DNA of 64,000 nucleotides, from positions 11,953,500 to 12,017,499 of the forward strand of contig NC_081141.1 in the NCBI RefSeq assembly GCF_958295425.1. Reading direction: 5' to 3'. The notes below the pieces were generated by a model. The model had not been told where the DNA came from and did not search any database. It saw nothing but the letters and a program-made list of their open reading frames with translations. The translations under genes were made by a program, and so were the position numbers. The stretch is from Solea solea. Taxonomy: Eukaryota > Chordata > Actinopteri > Pleuronectiformes > Soleidae. Below, one piece after another: positions 1-12,400 of this stretch (its first letter is position 1; each line of letters starts with the position of its first letter).

Positions 1-341
1 ACTGTTAATGTGTATAATCTTGCACCAGTAATACCATTTTTCATTTCCACTACAAAACAGAAAATGTTTTTTTTGTAGACACTAAAAACAAAACCTCCTA
101 CAATAAACACCAGGATTAAGACTTAACTGGCAGGTGTGAGCATTACAGCTGCAGAAGGTCTGTAAAAGTGGACCTAGTGCAGGGTCTGACTACATCAAGT
201 GCTGGTGTGTGTGGTTTTGACAATATTGCACATACCAACTATTAGTTCCATTATTGTCATAGTATAATACTGTTCTGACTTTAAGACAAAACCCTGTGTT
301 GCAGGACAACATGCTCCTGCCTCTGACGTTACAGTGATTAC
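1..341 (-). other. ksr2: ksr2 intron, partial (downstream of the DFG exon)
   Basis: This is the 5' part of the intron after the DFG exon, running off the window's left edge. It begins with donor GTAATC. I see no exon or recognisable repeat in it. Confidence 0.85.
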
Positions 342-475
342 CTTCCAGCCTGCAGAACCCCAGATATGGTGAAGAGTCCAAAGTCAGTGATGACGATTTT
401 GCCATTGTCATAAAACACATTCTTTGACTTCATGTCTTTGTGTAAGATCCCCTTAGCGTGGAGGTAGCCCATCCC
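342..475 (-). CDS. ksr2: ksr2 exon: pseudokinase catalytic loop and DFG
   Basis: 134 nt, phase 0 in and phase 2 out; 44 full codons. It encodes [19 protein letters not shown], then [16 protein letters not shown] and TISGVLQAG. The catalytic loop is [11 protein letters not shown] proteins have HKDLKSKN where active kinases have HRDLKxxN, and here the Leu is Met. DFG is intact, in line with nucleotide binding by KSR2. SGVLQAGR is the KSR2 form of the activation segment start. The acceptor is TGTCCACAG and the donor GGAAG|GTAATC. The rest of the C-lobe is before position 1. Confidence 0.96.
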
Positions 476-3400
476 CTGTGGACAGAGTGGCATGTGACTG
501 GTTTGCAAGACGAAGGTCATTGCCAAAGTCTTCAGAGGAATCCGTGGTGAGTTGTTCTTACCTTGACCATCTCTTGTGCAATCTGTCGAGTCTTGTTAAC
601 GTCCAGCACTACTTTGCCATCACGTACCACGGAATAAAGTGTCCTGCCTTTACACAAGCTGAGAAATGAGAGAGGAGTTAAGAATAATGACAATGACAAA
701 AGCCAGCTGATTAGAACATGGTGTTTTCCTATGATTTATATATTATTTGCTGTTATTGCATAAGTGTATAATAGTTTTCCTCGCGCCACATAAATGCAGG
801 TCCTAGAAAATAAAACATTGAACTTGAATGTGCAACAGAAGCTCCTCGTGCTCGGGGCACTGATCGCTCCTCTCCCCTCAGCAGCAGAGCTCAGTTACCA
901 GGTGCAGATTAGGCATCTGTGACAGGTCGTGTCACGGCAGAATGAGCAGCAGTGCATTTCAAAAATGATACACGTCACTGTAACAACGCTGCAACGCGGC
1001 TTTTGTTTCATTTTCAAAAACTGCTTTCTTAAAAAAACTGGTGACACGACATACATATTGTTGTATGTATAACATATTTTTTGTATAATATTTTTTTATA
1101 TTTTTTCTTTTTATACATATGTTTCAGTTTATATTTAGACTGTACATAGACTTGCATGCCTCTTATGTTTCTATCTTGTAACATATTCTGGAGCTGCTGA
1201 ACTGTGAATTTCTTTGTGAGATGAATAAAGTATCTATTGATCTATCTACATTTATCTACTCAGACCACACAACGTTTCAATCACTTCTTGTATGTACTTG
1301 TATTTTTAATGTTCAATGTATCTTTGTCTTTTGGCTTTGAAGTGAAACACTCGTACGCTTAAGATAACATGTGTGAGACATCTATAAGATCATGCTCAAG
1401 GATAAACTGTCTAGACTGAAACATGGACCCACTCTGTGCCAGGGCGAGGCTGTTACCGCTGAGGTTTGTGGAGGTGGTATCATATTTCTGGAGGGGTGTC
1501 ATCACTGTGGTGTATTAATAGACTCTCCCTGACTCTCACCTGAAGCCCTCATGCCTGACTCTGCCATGCAGGTGACCAACAAAGGACCTGAAGCATACAG
1601 CTCATGCATATTCATTACTTAGGCACCACCTGACAGCGGACGCATTTTCAGGTGCTCTCTGTCCTCTGGGTCTTTCAACCATAGCAGCTAGTGTCACTTT
1701 GCATGTATGAAAACGTTTGAGAAATTAAAAAAAAAAGTCATACTATGACAAAAATGATCGTGTAGCTGAGAAAAACTACTTTGGATGAAACAGTGTACAG
1801 GATTTCAGGCCAGCATGAGTCCACATTGTTGGTGTAGTTGCTGGGAGCTTATATTTCTAGTCATATAGTTGCCACCAACCGCTTAAATATTTTGCAGACT
1901 AGCTTAATCTGCTCCTCATTTCTTTTGCAAAATCAGAACTATTTTTGCACAACTGATGTGGGCGTAACTTGCTGGCCAGCTGCAAACAGCAGACAGTGAT
2001 TCACACAGTTGTATTTCTGCAATATGTTATTCAGTAAATAGGTCCAAATCTTATCATCATTACTGACCTGAATTTTCACCATTTTTTCACCTTTTCAAAA
2101 AATTTTATTCCATTAAACTGTGCAATTTGTTTTTGACAAATAACAAAATAAACCAGTCCACATATCTAAGGCTTAATAACAATGTTTTGTCACGTTGCAC
2201 TTTGGGCTGTATGACAATGACGATGGCTGCATGTTTAGCATCCATGTTTTACGCCTTCACTTCTATTCTGTGTAATGCAAGATGCAGAATTCTGATGGAT
2301 AACAGAGCCATTTGTTGCACTGACATTTGCATTATTTGCAGCAATCATCATTGAGGGTTTTCTGAGAGAAAACAAGCTCCCCCCCATACTCACCACAGTT
2401 TCATCTGGCATTAACTGCCATCAAACAGCCCCAACAAAAAATCACTACCACCACTGTGAATGTGATGGGAAAAAAGAATACATTTCCCATTTAGCTATGT
2501 TTCCTGAAGCATTTTCTTAGGCCATGAAATCAGCATGAAAAAACATTCCCTTCATTCTTTAGTTCTTTCTTGACAGAGAATGAAAATGAAAAAACAAAAG
2601 GGTTTAATTCAATTATTATTTTACTTCCACCTTTGTCTGCAGCAAGGAGCAGGAAAATATCCGAACCATTTTCTTTTGAAGATGATTTGCTCCTCTAATT
2701 AATTAAACAAAAGCGTATTCATTTAACAAGAACACGGCTCCGTCTTCCTTGCCACAGAAAATCAAAACACTAATCTGTAAAATTATTAATGTTGTTCAGT
2801 ATGCGACAGAATCAAGCTGAGTTCACTCCGACCCTTTACACTTTGATTATCTGCTGCTGCAGCCTGCACTCAGGGTAGTTATGCCACTGACTGTGCGGTG
2901 TGCATGGTTCCTGCATTCAGCCACAGTAGCAGACATTTCTAACGATAACCTCCGCATGCTTCAGTTTCAGCCACTCTAAACCCACAGAGCAGATCTGCAG
3001 CTAATTACAATGACCCCGTTGGGACAAGGGCTGGCTGTGGAGGCTGTGCAGCTGTCAAACAACAAAGTGACCACTCCAGATTTCAGTGAAAAAAAACTCT
3101 CACTCTCCTCCATAAACTCCAAGAAGTCCCGAATAATCACTGAAATTCCGTGAATAGATCACATCACCCTGGTCCCTCGACATCTGCACTGGCCCCCTAT
3201 TAGATTTTGCATAAACTATAAACTATAATATTATATAAATTATAATCTCCTTCCGTATGTTGGGCGCCTTGGGCCTTTATGTAACCCTGTCATCGTTGTT
3301 GTGGCCTGCATGTAAACCCCCAAGGCAGCCCACGCGGAACAAAGTGAGTCCCTTTCTCGGGACAAAAGAGCCTTTTAGGGACTGCCTGTACGAGTCTCTA

Positions 3401-6400
3401 TTTCGACCATCTTTTGGATCCATTTCTGAAAACCAAAACATTATACTCCGCAACTCCACGGACCACGGAGTCGAACTACGGAGTCAGACAGGACACAATC
3501 ATCTCACCGTCTTATAGTGACCCAAGTAAGAGGCGTATAGTGTGACTTAAATAACTGTATGATTTTTTTCTTATACTCGTTCTTTCTTTCTGTTTCTTTG
3601 AACTTTGGCACCTTTGTTCTCTCTCCACCTACAAACTCTCTGCAAAACGTGGTGTGGTCATTGCCATTACACACACTTCCAATTTAAAAGTCGCAGCCAT
3701 TTTGTTGCCGGAAGCAGGCGCGGCGCATTGTTTGCATTACACCCTATCTTTCCTGTTTTCCTCTCTCACTCTCTCTCTCACAGACACCCACTTGATGTAT
3801 GATGATAACAGACGTGTCTTTTTGTTGTACATAGTTTGTTGTGTGCCAATAGCTATAATTGTTGAAGTTTATTGTGCTATTTTGACTTAATAAATTGTTG
3901 CAATTGTGTTTGCAAGAGGGAGTTTCAGGGGCGTTTCCCTGTGTCTTTTGTGCATGTACATGGTGACAAGCATTGGTTGAGAAAGCCAGTGCACAAATTT
4001 ACTCCTTCAACGTTGTTATTTGAGGTATCTGCTAGAATATTACATACATATATACATACCAATTTTTAGACTGATTTTAATGGATAAATGAATACATTTC
4101 CCCTGGCTTCAGGGTGGTGCCCTGATTTGGCTGGTTAAATGTTAATGACATTCCCTTACTTTTTCTAAGTTGATAAATAAAGGATTATTCTTCATAATTA
4201 TTTAATTATTATAAATAATCATATAATTGTCAAAAAAAAAATTCTCCCCCAACACCTACAAGGTTCTCCATAACCTTGCACCTCCTATACATCTCCAACA
4301 CCCTCCATACCTACTGTACCACTCAGCATTCCTCCTCATCCATCCTCCTCAATACCACACCTGCTTGATTATCTTCCATGGGCTCCAGAGCCTTCAGCTG
4401 AGTAGCTCCTTGGCGAGAGAACTCACTTCCACAGTCCATTCATAACACTCAAAAATCCCACTTCAAAACCCACCTCTTTCAGATTTCTTACGCTCTCTAT
4501 CTGTTCTAACAATGCTGATATTTTTAAATTGTTATTTTTGTATTTCTTTATGGTATTAGTTATACTTATTATTATTTGGAAAAAAATGCACAATTCCTAT
4601 GAATCTCCTGACATGTGGAAATAAAGTATTTGAACTCCAGCAAATGGATGTGCATGATGCAATGTGACAGCCAATCAATGGACGGATTAAGCCCCTCCTC
4701 CTCCTCCACCTCCTTTCTTTTCCAGAAGAACTCCTTATTCATATGCTGAAAGATCTTGCAGCCAAGTTAGCGCAAATGACGCGAATCAACAATCTGCTTT
4801 GTGGTGGGTCCGAACACAATAAATGTTGTTTTTCACGTTGTAAAGAAATTTGCATTTTTCACATATCATAAAGCTATAAATTGCGATCTTTTATACTTGC
4901 ACAGAAAACTTGCAGGCTTTATAAACATGTTCAAATAATTTTAAGTGAACTCAAGCAACAAATTTCTTTTTGCTACAACTTGTGACTAGATGAGCTAAGA
5001 CATCCCAGCAAGTTCTGGCTACAGTGCCAGTAGAGTTACATCTTTATCCTTACCTAGTGATGATGGCCAGATGTGGTGGACTCATGCAGGCTCCCATAAA
5101 CAGGACCACATTCTCGTGGCGAGTGTTGCGGTAGGCCATCACCTCACGCTTGAACGCCTTGAGCTGGTCCTCATTGTCACGCTCGATGTCAATCAAGCGA
5201 ATTGCCACCTCGCCATGCCAGCGTCCATGGAAAACCTTGCCAAAGCGTCCCTTGCCAATCATCTCCCCAATCTCCAGCTGCTCAAATGGGATGTCCCACT
5301 CCTGCAAAAAGATGCTTGTCTGGCTGGCTTTGCGCGGGAAGTTGCGAGCCGACAGAAGCGAAAGGTTCATCTCCTCAAACTCGTCACCGGAGTCCTCGTC
5401 GTTGCCTTCCTCGTTCTGCATTAAGAAAAATGTAGGTGTTCCACTGTAGCTGCTACATGTTCACATTTAAACAGATTTAAAATGTGTCATGACTAAAAAA
5501 GCCCTTAAAAAACACAAAGAGGGGGTGAAAAATATTCAACTGAGAAGGGAAATATATGTTCTGGCAAATGGAATTGAGCAGCTTGAGGATTAGAATGAGC
5601 TAAATCCTCCTGCGTTTACAGGGGGAGTTTAAGAGAAAAAGAAAACACTGTGGTGCCTTGTGTCTTTATACATACGTACTCTTTCATGAATGAAATGTAC
5701 TAAACCTCCAGAACTGCAAGAAAAGCCCTTCATTTACAGGATATGAATATATACACCATACATTAATGTATCATTAATAAAGACTGTTTGATATCATACA
5801 TCATCGCTGACATGTTAAGAGAAAATGTGAAAAACAACATACTTATGTGTTGCCTCAGATATAATTTTGTCAAGATGTGTGCATTAGAAATACTGACTGC
5901 TATTTAGGCAATTATGAACATAAATAGAGTTCTACAAAGAGAAAGCAGCCAGAAGGAAAAACTGGCAGATTTATTCTGATTTGATTTTAAATATGAATTG
6001 AATTGAAAATGACCTATTCAAAAATGCCCGCAGGATTATTATTCAAGGCAATATGCATCACATTTTCTCAAATATATCATTGCGAGATTCTTTTCCTTTT
6101 TTCCTGCTTCTGATGCATAACTTAGCTTGAGGCATCTCGAAGAGATCAGACAAACTGTGTTAAACGAGATAACAATGCAAATCACTGGGACACATGATGA
6201 TGTAAAGCGGTATTTTGTCTTCATTCAGATTCACAAGCAATTTAAATTTAAAAATGTTGTAAATGAAAAAACTTTCAGGCACACGCGAGTCTATCACAAA
6301 GGTCACACTCAGTTTAAAATAAAGACTTACATCTGATGTAGGCTCAACTTCGATTTGAAGTAAAGGGTTACCCTCATTCCTGAAAGCAAGAAAAACAAGT

Positions 6401-9400
6401 ATGTAGAAACACATTTTTTTTCCCACACAAAAAACTGGTGAGCTCGATGTGGTTTCAAATTGTGTTTGTGTCTTTATTACCTAATAAAATCTGAATGATA
6501 CACTTGGTATCCTGACAGTGTTTTAATCATTATTTAATCAGCATTTATTTTAACATTTGGGACATTATTTGAACATGTCTATTGTATAATTGCCTATTTT
6601 TCTTATTAGGGCATAATTTAATTTGAGGATGACAATTTTTGGAATTTTGTTGTGTTTGCAGAATGACTACAAAATCCTACTTTCCTTCCAAGATCGTTGA
6701 ATCTTGAAAGTTTTAAAAACAGACAAAAACGTTATTACACTTATGTACTGTGTATACTACCACACTTGCACAGCATGTATACTAAATATTTTCCTGCACA
6801 TGACCATAGTTATTTCTATAAGGTCTCCACCTTATTAAAGTACCTTGAGAAAATGTATGTGTATGAGAATAAGATAGCATGTACCTTTATTGCCTGTTAT
6901 TAAGGGAAATTCAAATGAACACAACGGTACTCGGGGGGGAAATGTCATGAAATATACAGTAAGAATAAAAGCAGACTGTATGATAAATATGATACCATAA
7001 AGTACGATCAATTCCGACATCACTTTCAGTAACTGTTGAATTTGTGATTGCAATGTGAGATATGGTTTCCAAGTGATCAAGTAACCAACTTTTAATTAAC
7101 TGATATTCTGATGCTTATTTTTGTTAGGAATAGTTACAATTTTCTTTGGGACTTTTCTGCTCAATCAGTCTGTGGTTGTTTTAAAACACACTGAAAATAC
7201 TTAGTGCCACATGCTTTTATTCTGTAGATCACCTGCAGTGGAAAAATCCATATTATACAAAGACTATTTGACATATAAATGAAAGTGTGAACAGAATGAA
7301 ATGCAAGAACGGCCGCTCCTAATTAGTGGTGGCATGTTCTGACCCTAATTTCTATTTTCACAGTCATTTTATGAAGTTTCAAGTGCATTTGTGCCCTGGT
7401 TCCCTATTAATTTCTGACCCCGGTATGTACGCGGTCACATACTCCATGGGTGCCACTGACATGACACAAAGGAACCTGCTTTCCCTCTTCAGCCCATCCT
7501 CCACTGTCCCCATAACTGCCTGTGTAACATCAGCATGTAACATCTCTCAACCTTTCTGTGGTATATTAGCACTGCCTCACAAAGCAATCCTGGACTCTGG
7601 GCAAAGACCACAGGTGAAGCGGCATATAAAATAATGTGTGATTCCTGTGGCGCCAAGAGTCTACCACCAGTTCGATCGCTGCTCTAATGAGGCGATCCTG
7701 CCGGGTGTAGAGGTCTAAGACAGGCCCTAATTAACCCTGGGATGAGGCCATTAAGACCACAGAAATCTAGCAGCTGCCACTGCAAGAACATACAAAGATG
7801 TAGGAGAAGAGGGACAATAGCATTAATTTAATCAGGAGACTGCGAGCATTGGCTTCGGCTCTCCCTGTCACCCTCAAAGGAAGCTGTACAGATAGATGGA
7901 CTATGGGTTTCATCATTGTGTTACTTACTACTGCTGTATTGCATTATTGTTGAATTGTTGAAAAAAAATGTAAAATAGTAAGTAGATGATAAGGTTTCTC
8001 TTTTCATGCTTTTTGATTATTTACCAGCATTCATGTGACTACTTGAATCAAGAATGAACTGAGGTAAAGGTTATATCTCCTCAGTACTTGAGAAGCCAGT
8101 GTAAATTGCAAATTGTCCCATTGGTAAAGGGGGGGGTGATCCGAGTGACTTAATTAATTACCACCCAATCTCTAAATTGTGCTGCCTGGCTAAGGTTCCT
8201 GAGGCGTTAGTTAAAAAACAATTACGGGTCTTCTTGGATGCGTTTGATGTTCTTTAACCACCGTAAACAGGGTTCAGGCCGTGACACAGCTAGTATCAAT
8301 GGGTATCTCTCCCACTAATTTACTGAGAACACTTTAATATGATATATTAAAATGTTCTATGAGACTTTATCATAACTATTATGCAAACAAGCAACAACAT
8401 TATATCCAAGGTCTATCAGTGCCACATGGGAGTTGTAATTGTTGAATACTTGACACACAATAATTGTTGTCTCTTTATAAACCATATGGCTAAGAGGAGC
8501 TGGCAAAGTGCAGCTACAACAGTCACAATCGGTTCCAATGATTCTATAAAGACACTTGACATACATTTGTGTGTCATCAGAAATATTGTGCTAATTAATG
8601 TAACAGTGACCATCAAACAACCCCATTCTATTCACACACAAATGGAGCTTGCCGTGACATACTGTATGTATACCATTATTTGCTGTCATATTTTGTTCTG
8701 ATTCTTATTATTTCCAGTCATTGCTTCCCATTAGTTATCTCAAAGCTGGCAGATGCCACAGGGAAGTGGTGTGAAAACATTAAATACACATTTTCATCAT
8801 CATTTGCTGTTGACTATTCCCTTACAATCAATGGGTACAGTCCATATTTCATTAAAATTGACCGTGTGCTTGTAAAGTGACTTCCGCTTCTTGTGATAGA
8901 TTGAGATCCTGATCTAATTAACATCTGGGTCGTAACGCATTTCATCAATCCTCCTGCTCTTTGGGTTGTTTTATCATGACCACTGGCTTCCTCAAAGAGC
9001 CAGTGGAAATCTGGCTGGCATCCCTAGTGTAGCATGAACTAAAGGCCATGCTAACATTAGTCTGGGATTCTTCCTCACGTCAGCACTGAAATTGTCAGCC
9101 AAATATCTGCGCTCCAATAAATCGGACTTGGCCTCTGATCATCTGCCACACGGAGGAAGTGAGATGGAGGAGAACAAAGAGAGAGAACAGAGGTGAACAC
9201 AGGAGAACAAAGGAAAAAACATAACTTAAAGAAGAGATGTAGCTGAGGACGACTGGACTGGCTGGACTTTCTAAATGTATTTCTGTTTTGTTGAATAAAC
9301 TCTCTATTATGACTCACCCTGGCTCAGACACTACAGGATGGAGGATGACCTGCGGTGCTCTGCTGGGCGGAGCCTCTGGAGCAACATCTGCAAAGAGTCA

Positions 9401-12400
9401 AAAAATAGAAAACCAGTAAATTAGAACAAAGGAAAACCAAGATTAGAATCCTAAACATTGTTTAGAATGCTTCCGGTGATATCTAATATCTAATAAATAA
9501 TAGACCTCTGCATTAGTGATTCATGAAGACACATTCATGTGATCTGATCCAAAAGCCAATGAGTTTTTTGGGCCATAATTATTATATAATTATATATAAA
9601 ATATAGAAATATTTTTTTGGAAAAAACAATACAAATTCTGTAATGCACAATGACGTCTATGGACCTTGTTTGCATGTGTGTGTGTGTGTGTGTGTGTGTG
9701 TCATTGTGATTATCAATGGACCTGCAGCATTTACTGCATGTCATATTATGATAAAACTCTGTACTCTTCTGTTGAACATGTAAAATGCAGCGGGGTCAGC
9801 TGTTGGCGCTTTGAAATTACCTTTGAAATACATCGGAAGATTTGTTGCCACACTAGCCATCTGTGTTGGAACATTCTGACAATTTGTGACATAAAGTGGC
9901 AGCAGAAAACGTTCCCTTTGTGGCATGGTGTATTACAAGCCTGGCAGGAGGACCTGTTTTTGTGTTTCTGTGTTGCGTGTGAATGGATATTTGCAAGGAT
10001 TTACTCCTAAGACCAGCAAGCCAGGAGGTTTTCTAGGCTATAATTATCCAGTGGTGTGAAGCGATCACCTTTGTAGAGACAAAACAAGACCCACGATTTA
10101 CAGTGAATTTAATTTGAATTAAATGAAATGAATGCAGCACATTTTCCACTCAGGTTTCGGCTCCATCCATACAACTCCATATTCGTTTTAAGATGCATAA
10201 ATTCCGCCCCGGTGTCCACATGACCCCAACATTTCAGAGCTCAACAATTTGAGAAGTTTACGTAAATGAAAAGCTACATTAACACTAACTTTCACGGTCA
10301 TTGGCTCGTGGTAGAAATACTGTCACAGAGGAAAGATTCAACTTCCTGTTTACACCAACATGTTTATGCCCAGTTTACATGGAAGGATATACAGTATGTG
10401 ATATATGTTTTAGGCATATTACTATGGACTCAGGTTACTTCTGAAATGCAGCTAAAATGCTCGTCTGGAAATGCAGTTTTTAAAAGAAAATGTAGTCGTA
10501 TGGATGTAGCCTTGGATTGATGGTATTAGCAGTGTTTCACCACGGTACTATGCAGCATGCACCGTAGAAGGTAGATGATTATATCTACGTGGGAAGGAGT
10601 CAGACACAGTATGTGTGGTTACAATTATTTCCAAAAATCTGTCTCTTCCCCACATCTCAATCTTACTTTTCTTTTCTTTTTCTCACACCACTTCAGGTTG
10701 TGTGCGGTGTAATAACCTGCAAAATGAGCAAAGGCTCTGTGGTGCCAGTGTGGACAAAGGCAAAGAGTCCGGGCATTGACAATTCATTACGAGGACCGAC
10801 TGAGAAAAGCAATGAGTGGGTGTCAGGGCAGAGAGTCTTAAAGCAGGCCAAGATGAGGAGAGGAAAATCATGGCGACATCAAAAGAGCCCTCCTCCTCAC
10901 TTATCCCGGGCAAGTTGCAGTGCATTGTGGGTAGGGGTAATGATCAATTATGAGAGGCTTACCTGGGAAGATAAATTGTTGCTTGTATTTGAAATAACTG
11001 GAGGCTGCAGAAAGAGACAGAGGGGAGAGTTGGAGTGTGAAGCGTTGCCAAAGCTAATCCGTCTGTTTGTTTACACTCAAATTAGTAAATGAAAGAATGA
11101 TGAGACCGAGTTCTGCTTCACAAAACAAATACAAAGTTCACACAAAGATACTCCTGGTTATTAATTTACTCATATCAACTACTGATAGATGCTAGTCTAT
11201 GATAGATATAAGAATAGGCTGACAGTTTTAAGCCTTGTAAGAAGTTTGGCATAGGCTGTTTGTCAGTCAGTCCACAACACCTCGACGACTGGGTTGACAT
11301 TAAATCCCACAGTCATTCACAGTCTCCTCAATAATGTGTCCTACTGACATTTCCTCCATTGCCATCATTAGGCTGACATTTGTGTTTCTGAGTCACCGAC
11401 TCAAAGAATAAAGTTTTATTCATGCCCACCCTCAGGACTCATTTTGATCATTTCGGTGCTTCTCACGACGTCAGAACTGACATTGGCTTTACACTCAGGT
11501 TTAGCCTCATCAATAATCCGGCTTTATTTTTTTGGTACAATTGATCCAAGGACTTAAGTTGGACTTGAGCTGAAAATATCATGTTGTCAAGGCTTCAGAT
11601 ACTCAGTCATTTCTCATCTGGGAATCTTATTGAATTACAGTCCTCTCGACACTACAACACTGGAAACTGACAATTATTGGGATACTGAAAAAAACCCTGT
11701 ATATTGTGTAGATTATGAGGCAAATGTTTTTTTTTTTTTTTCTCTAAGCTTATTTTTGAAACGTTATTCAAGATCAAAACCGGTTAGGTTGATAGGCTCA
11801 TACACGATTTGTGATAATCTTGTCTACAAGGCAATACCTGTCAAGTTGAACTGTTTCTGTTGCCGTGCAGACTGTGGGGAGGGGTGTAGTGGCGAGGGGG
11901 GCGTGGCACTGCTGGGCAGAGGAGGCGCTGGAGAGGACGGAGTGGAGGAAGTGGTGGAAGAGGGGTTACTGCTTGAGTCCGGTTGGTACGGGGCTGGGAT
12001 GTGATCCTAAGAAGAGAAAGAAAGAAGACGGTCAACAGATTTAATATGACAGATTTTGAGTCTCTTTTACACAATGGTTGAACTTTATTTTTAGCCTCTC
12101 TGTGTCACAATACTAAACTTCTAGATGGATTTTCCACCTTCCAGGCACTTGGTTTTCATTAATTTTAACTTGCGTAGATTTGAAACATTTCTGACAGAGG
12201 TAATCAATCTCAATGTGCAAAATGCTGTGGTTTTCCTTTCTGGCAAAGATAGATTTTTATTGTGTAGGGCTGCAGATGTTCACACACTGGAAGCGCTCTT
12301 ACAATTATAATGAGAGGTGCATTTAATGATGCTCCAACATGTGGAAAAATAAGATTAGCTAAAAAGGAATCAAGACAACTACTTTATCATATTCACGTCA

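Larger units (their letters stand above)
659..5053 (-). other. ksr2: ksr2 intron, about 4.4 kb, with LINE fragments
   Basis: Intron between the N-lobe exon and the hinge exon. It holds a LINE-like 3' end near 1110-1255, a short LINE C-terminal fragment near 3155-3230, an unexplained segment at 3230-3960, and a longer LINE C-terminal/3' piece at 4225-4640. No exon of ksr2 is missing between these two exons, because the Ser codon is split exactly across the junction. I see nothing recognisable at 1260-3150 beyond AT-rich sequence. Confidence 0.85.
6380..9317 (-). other. ksr2: ksr2 intron, about 2.9 kb
   Basis: It contains a decayed LINE reverse-transcriptase fragment at 8110-8310 and a 9-bp perfect hairpin at 8980-9006. 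The stretch at about 7660-7880 is less AT-rich and of high complexity, with several TAATTA/ATTAA motifs. I recognise nothing else. The 0.9-kb intron between 5416 and 6330 is plain AT-rich sequence. Confidence 0.8.

Noticed and set aside
342..5415. RAF or KSR1 as the identity of the kinase
   Set aside because: AIR and HKDMKSKN exclude an active RAF-type kinase. [15 protein letters not shown] and [10 protein letters not shown] fit KSR2 rather than KSR1.
5416..5421. ATG codon that would start a 123-residue protein with the kinase N-lobe
   Set aside because: It lies inside the acceptor TTAATGCAG. The preceding exon at 6331-6379 joins in frame at 5415, so the ATG is intronic.
11841..12074. 77-codon minus-strand frame rich in Pro and Leu
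   Set aside because: It is an alternative frame of the true CA4 exon, whose own frame matches KSR2.
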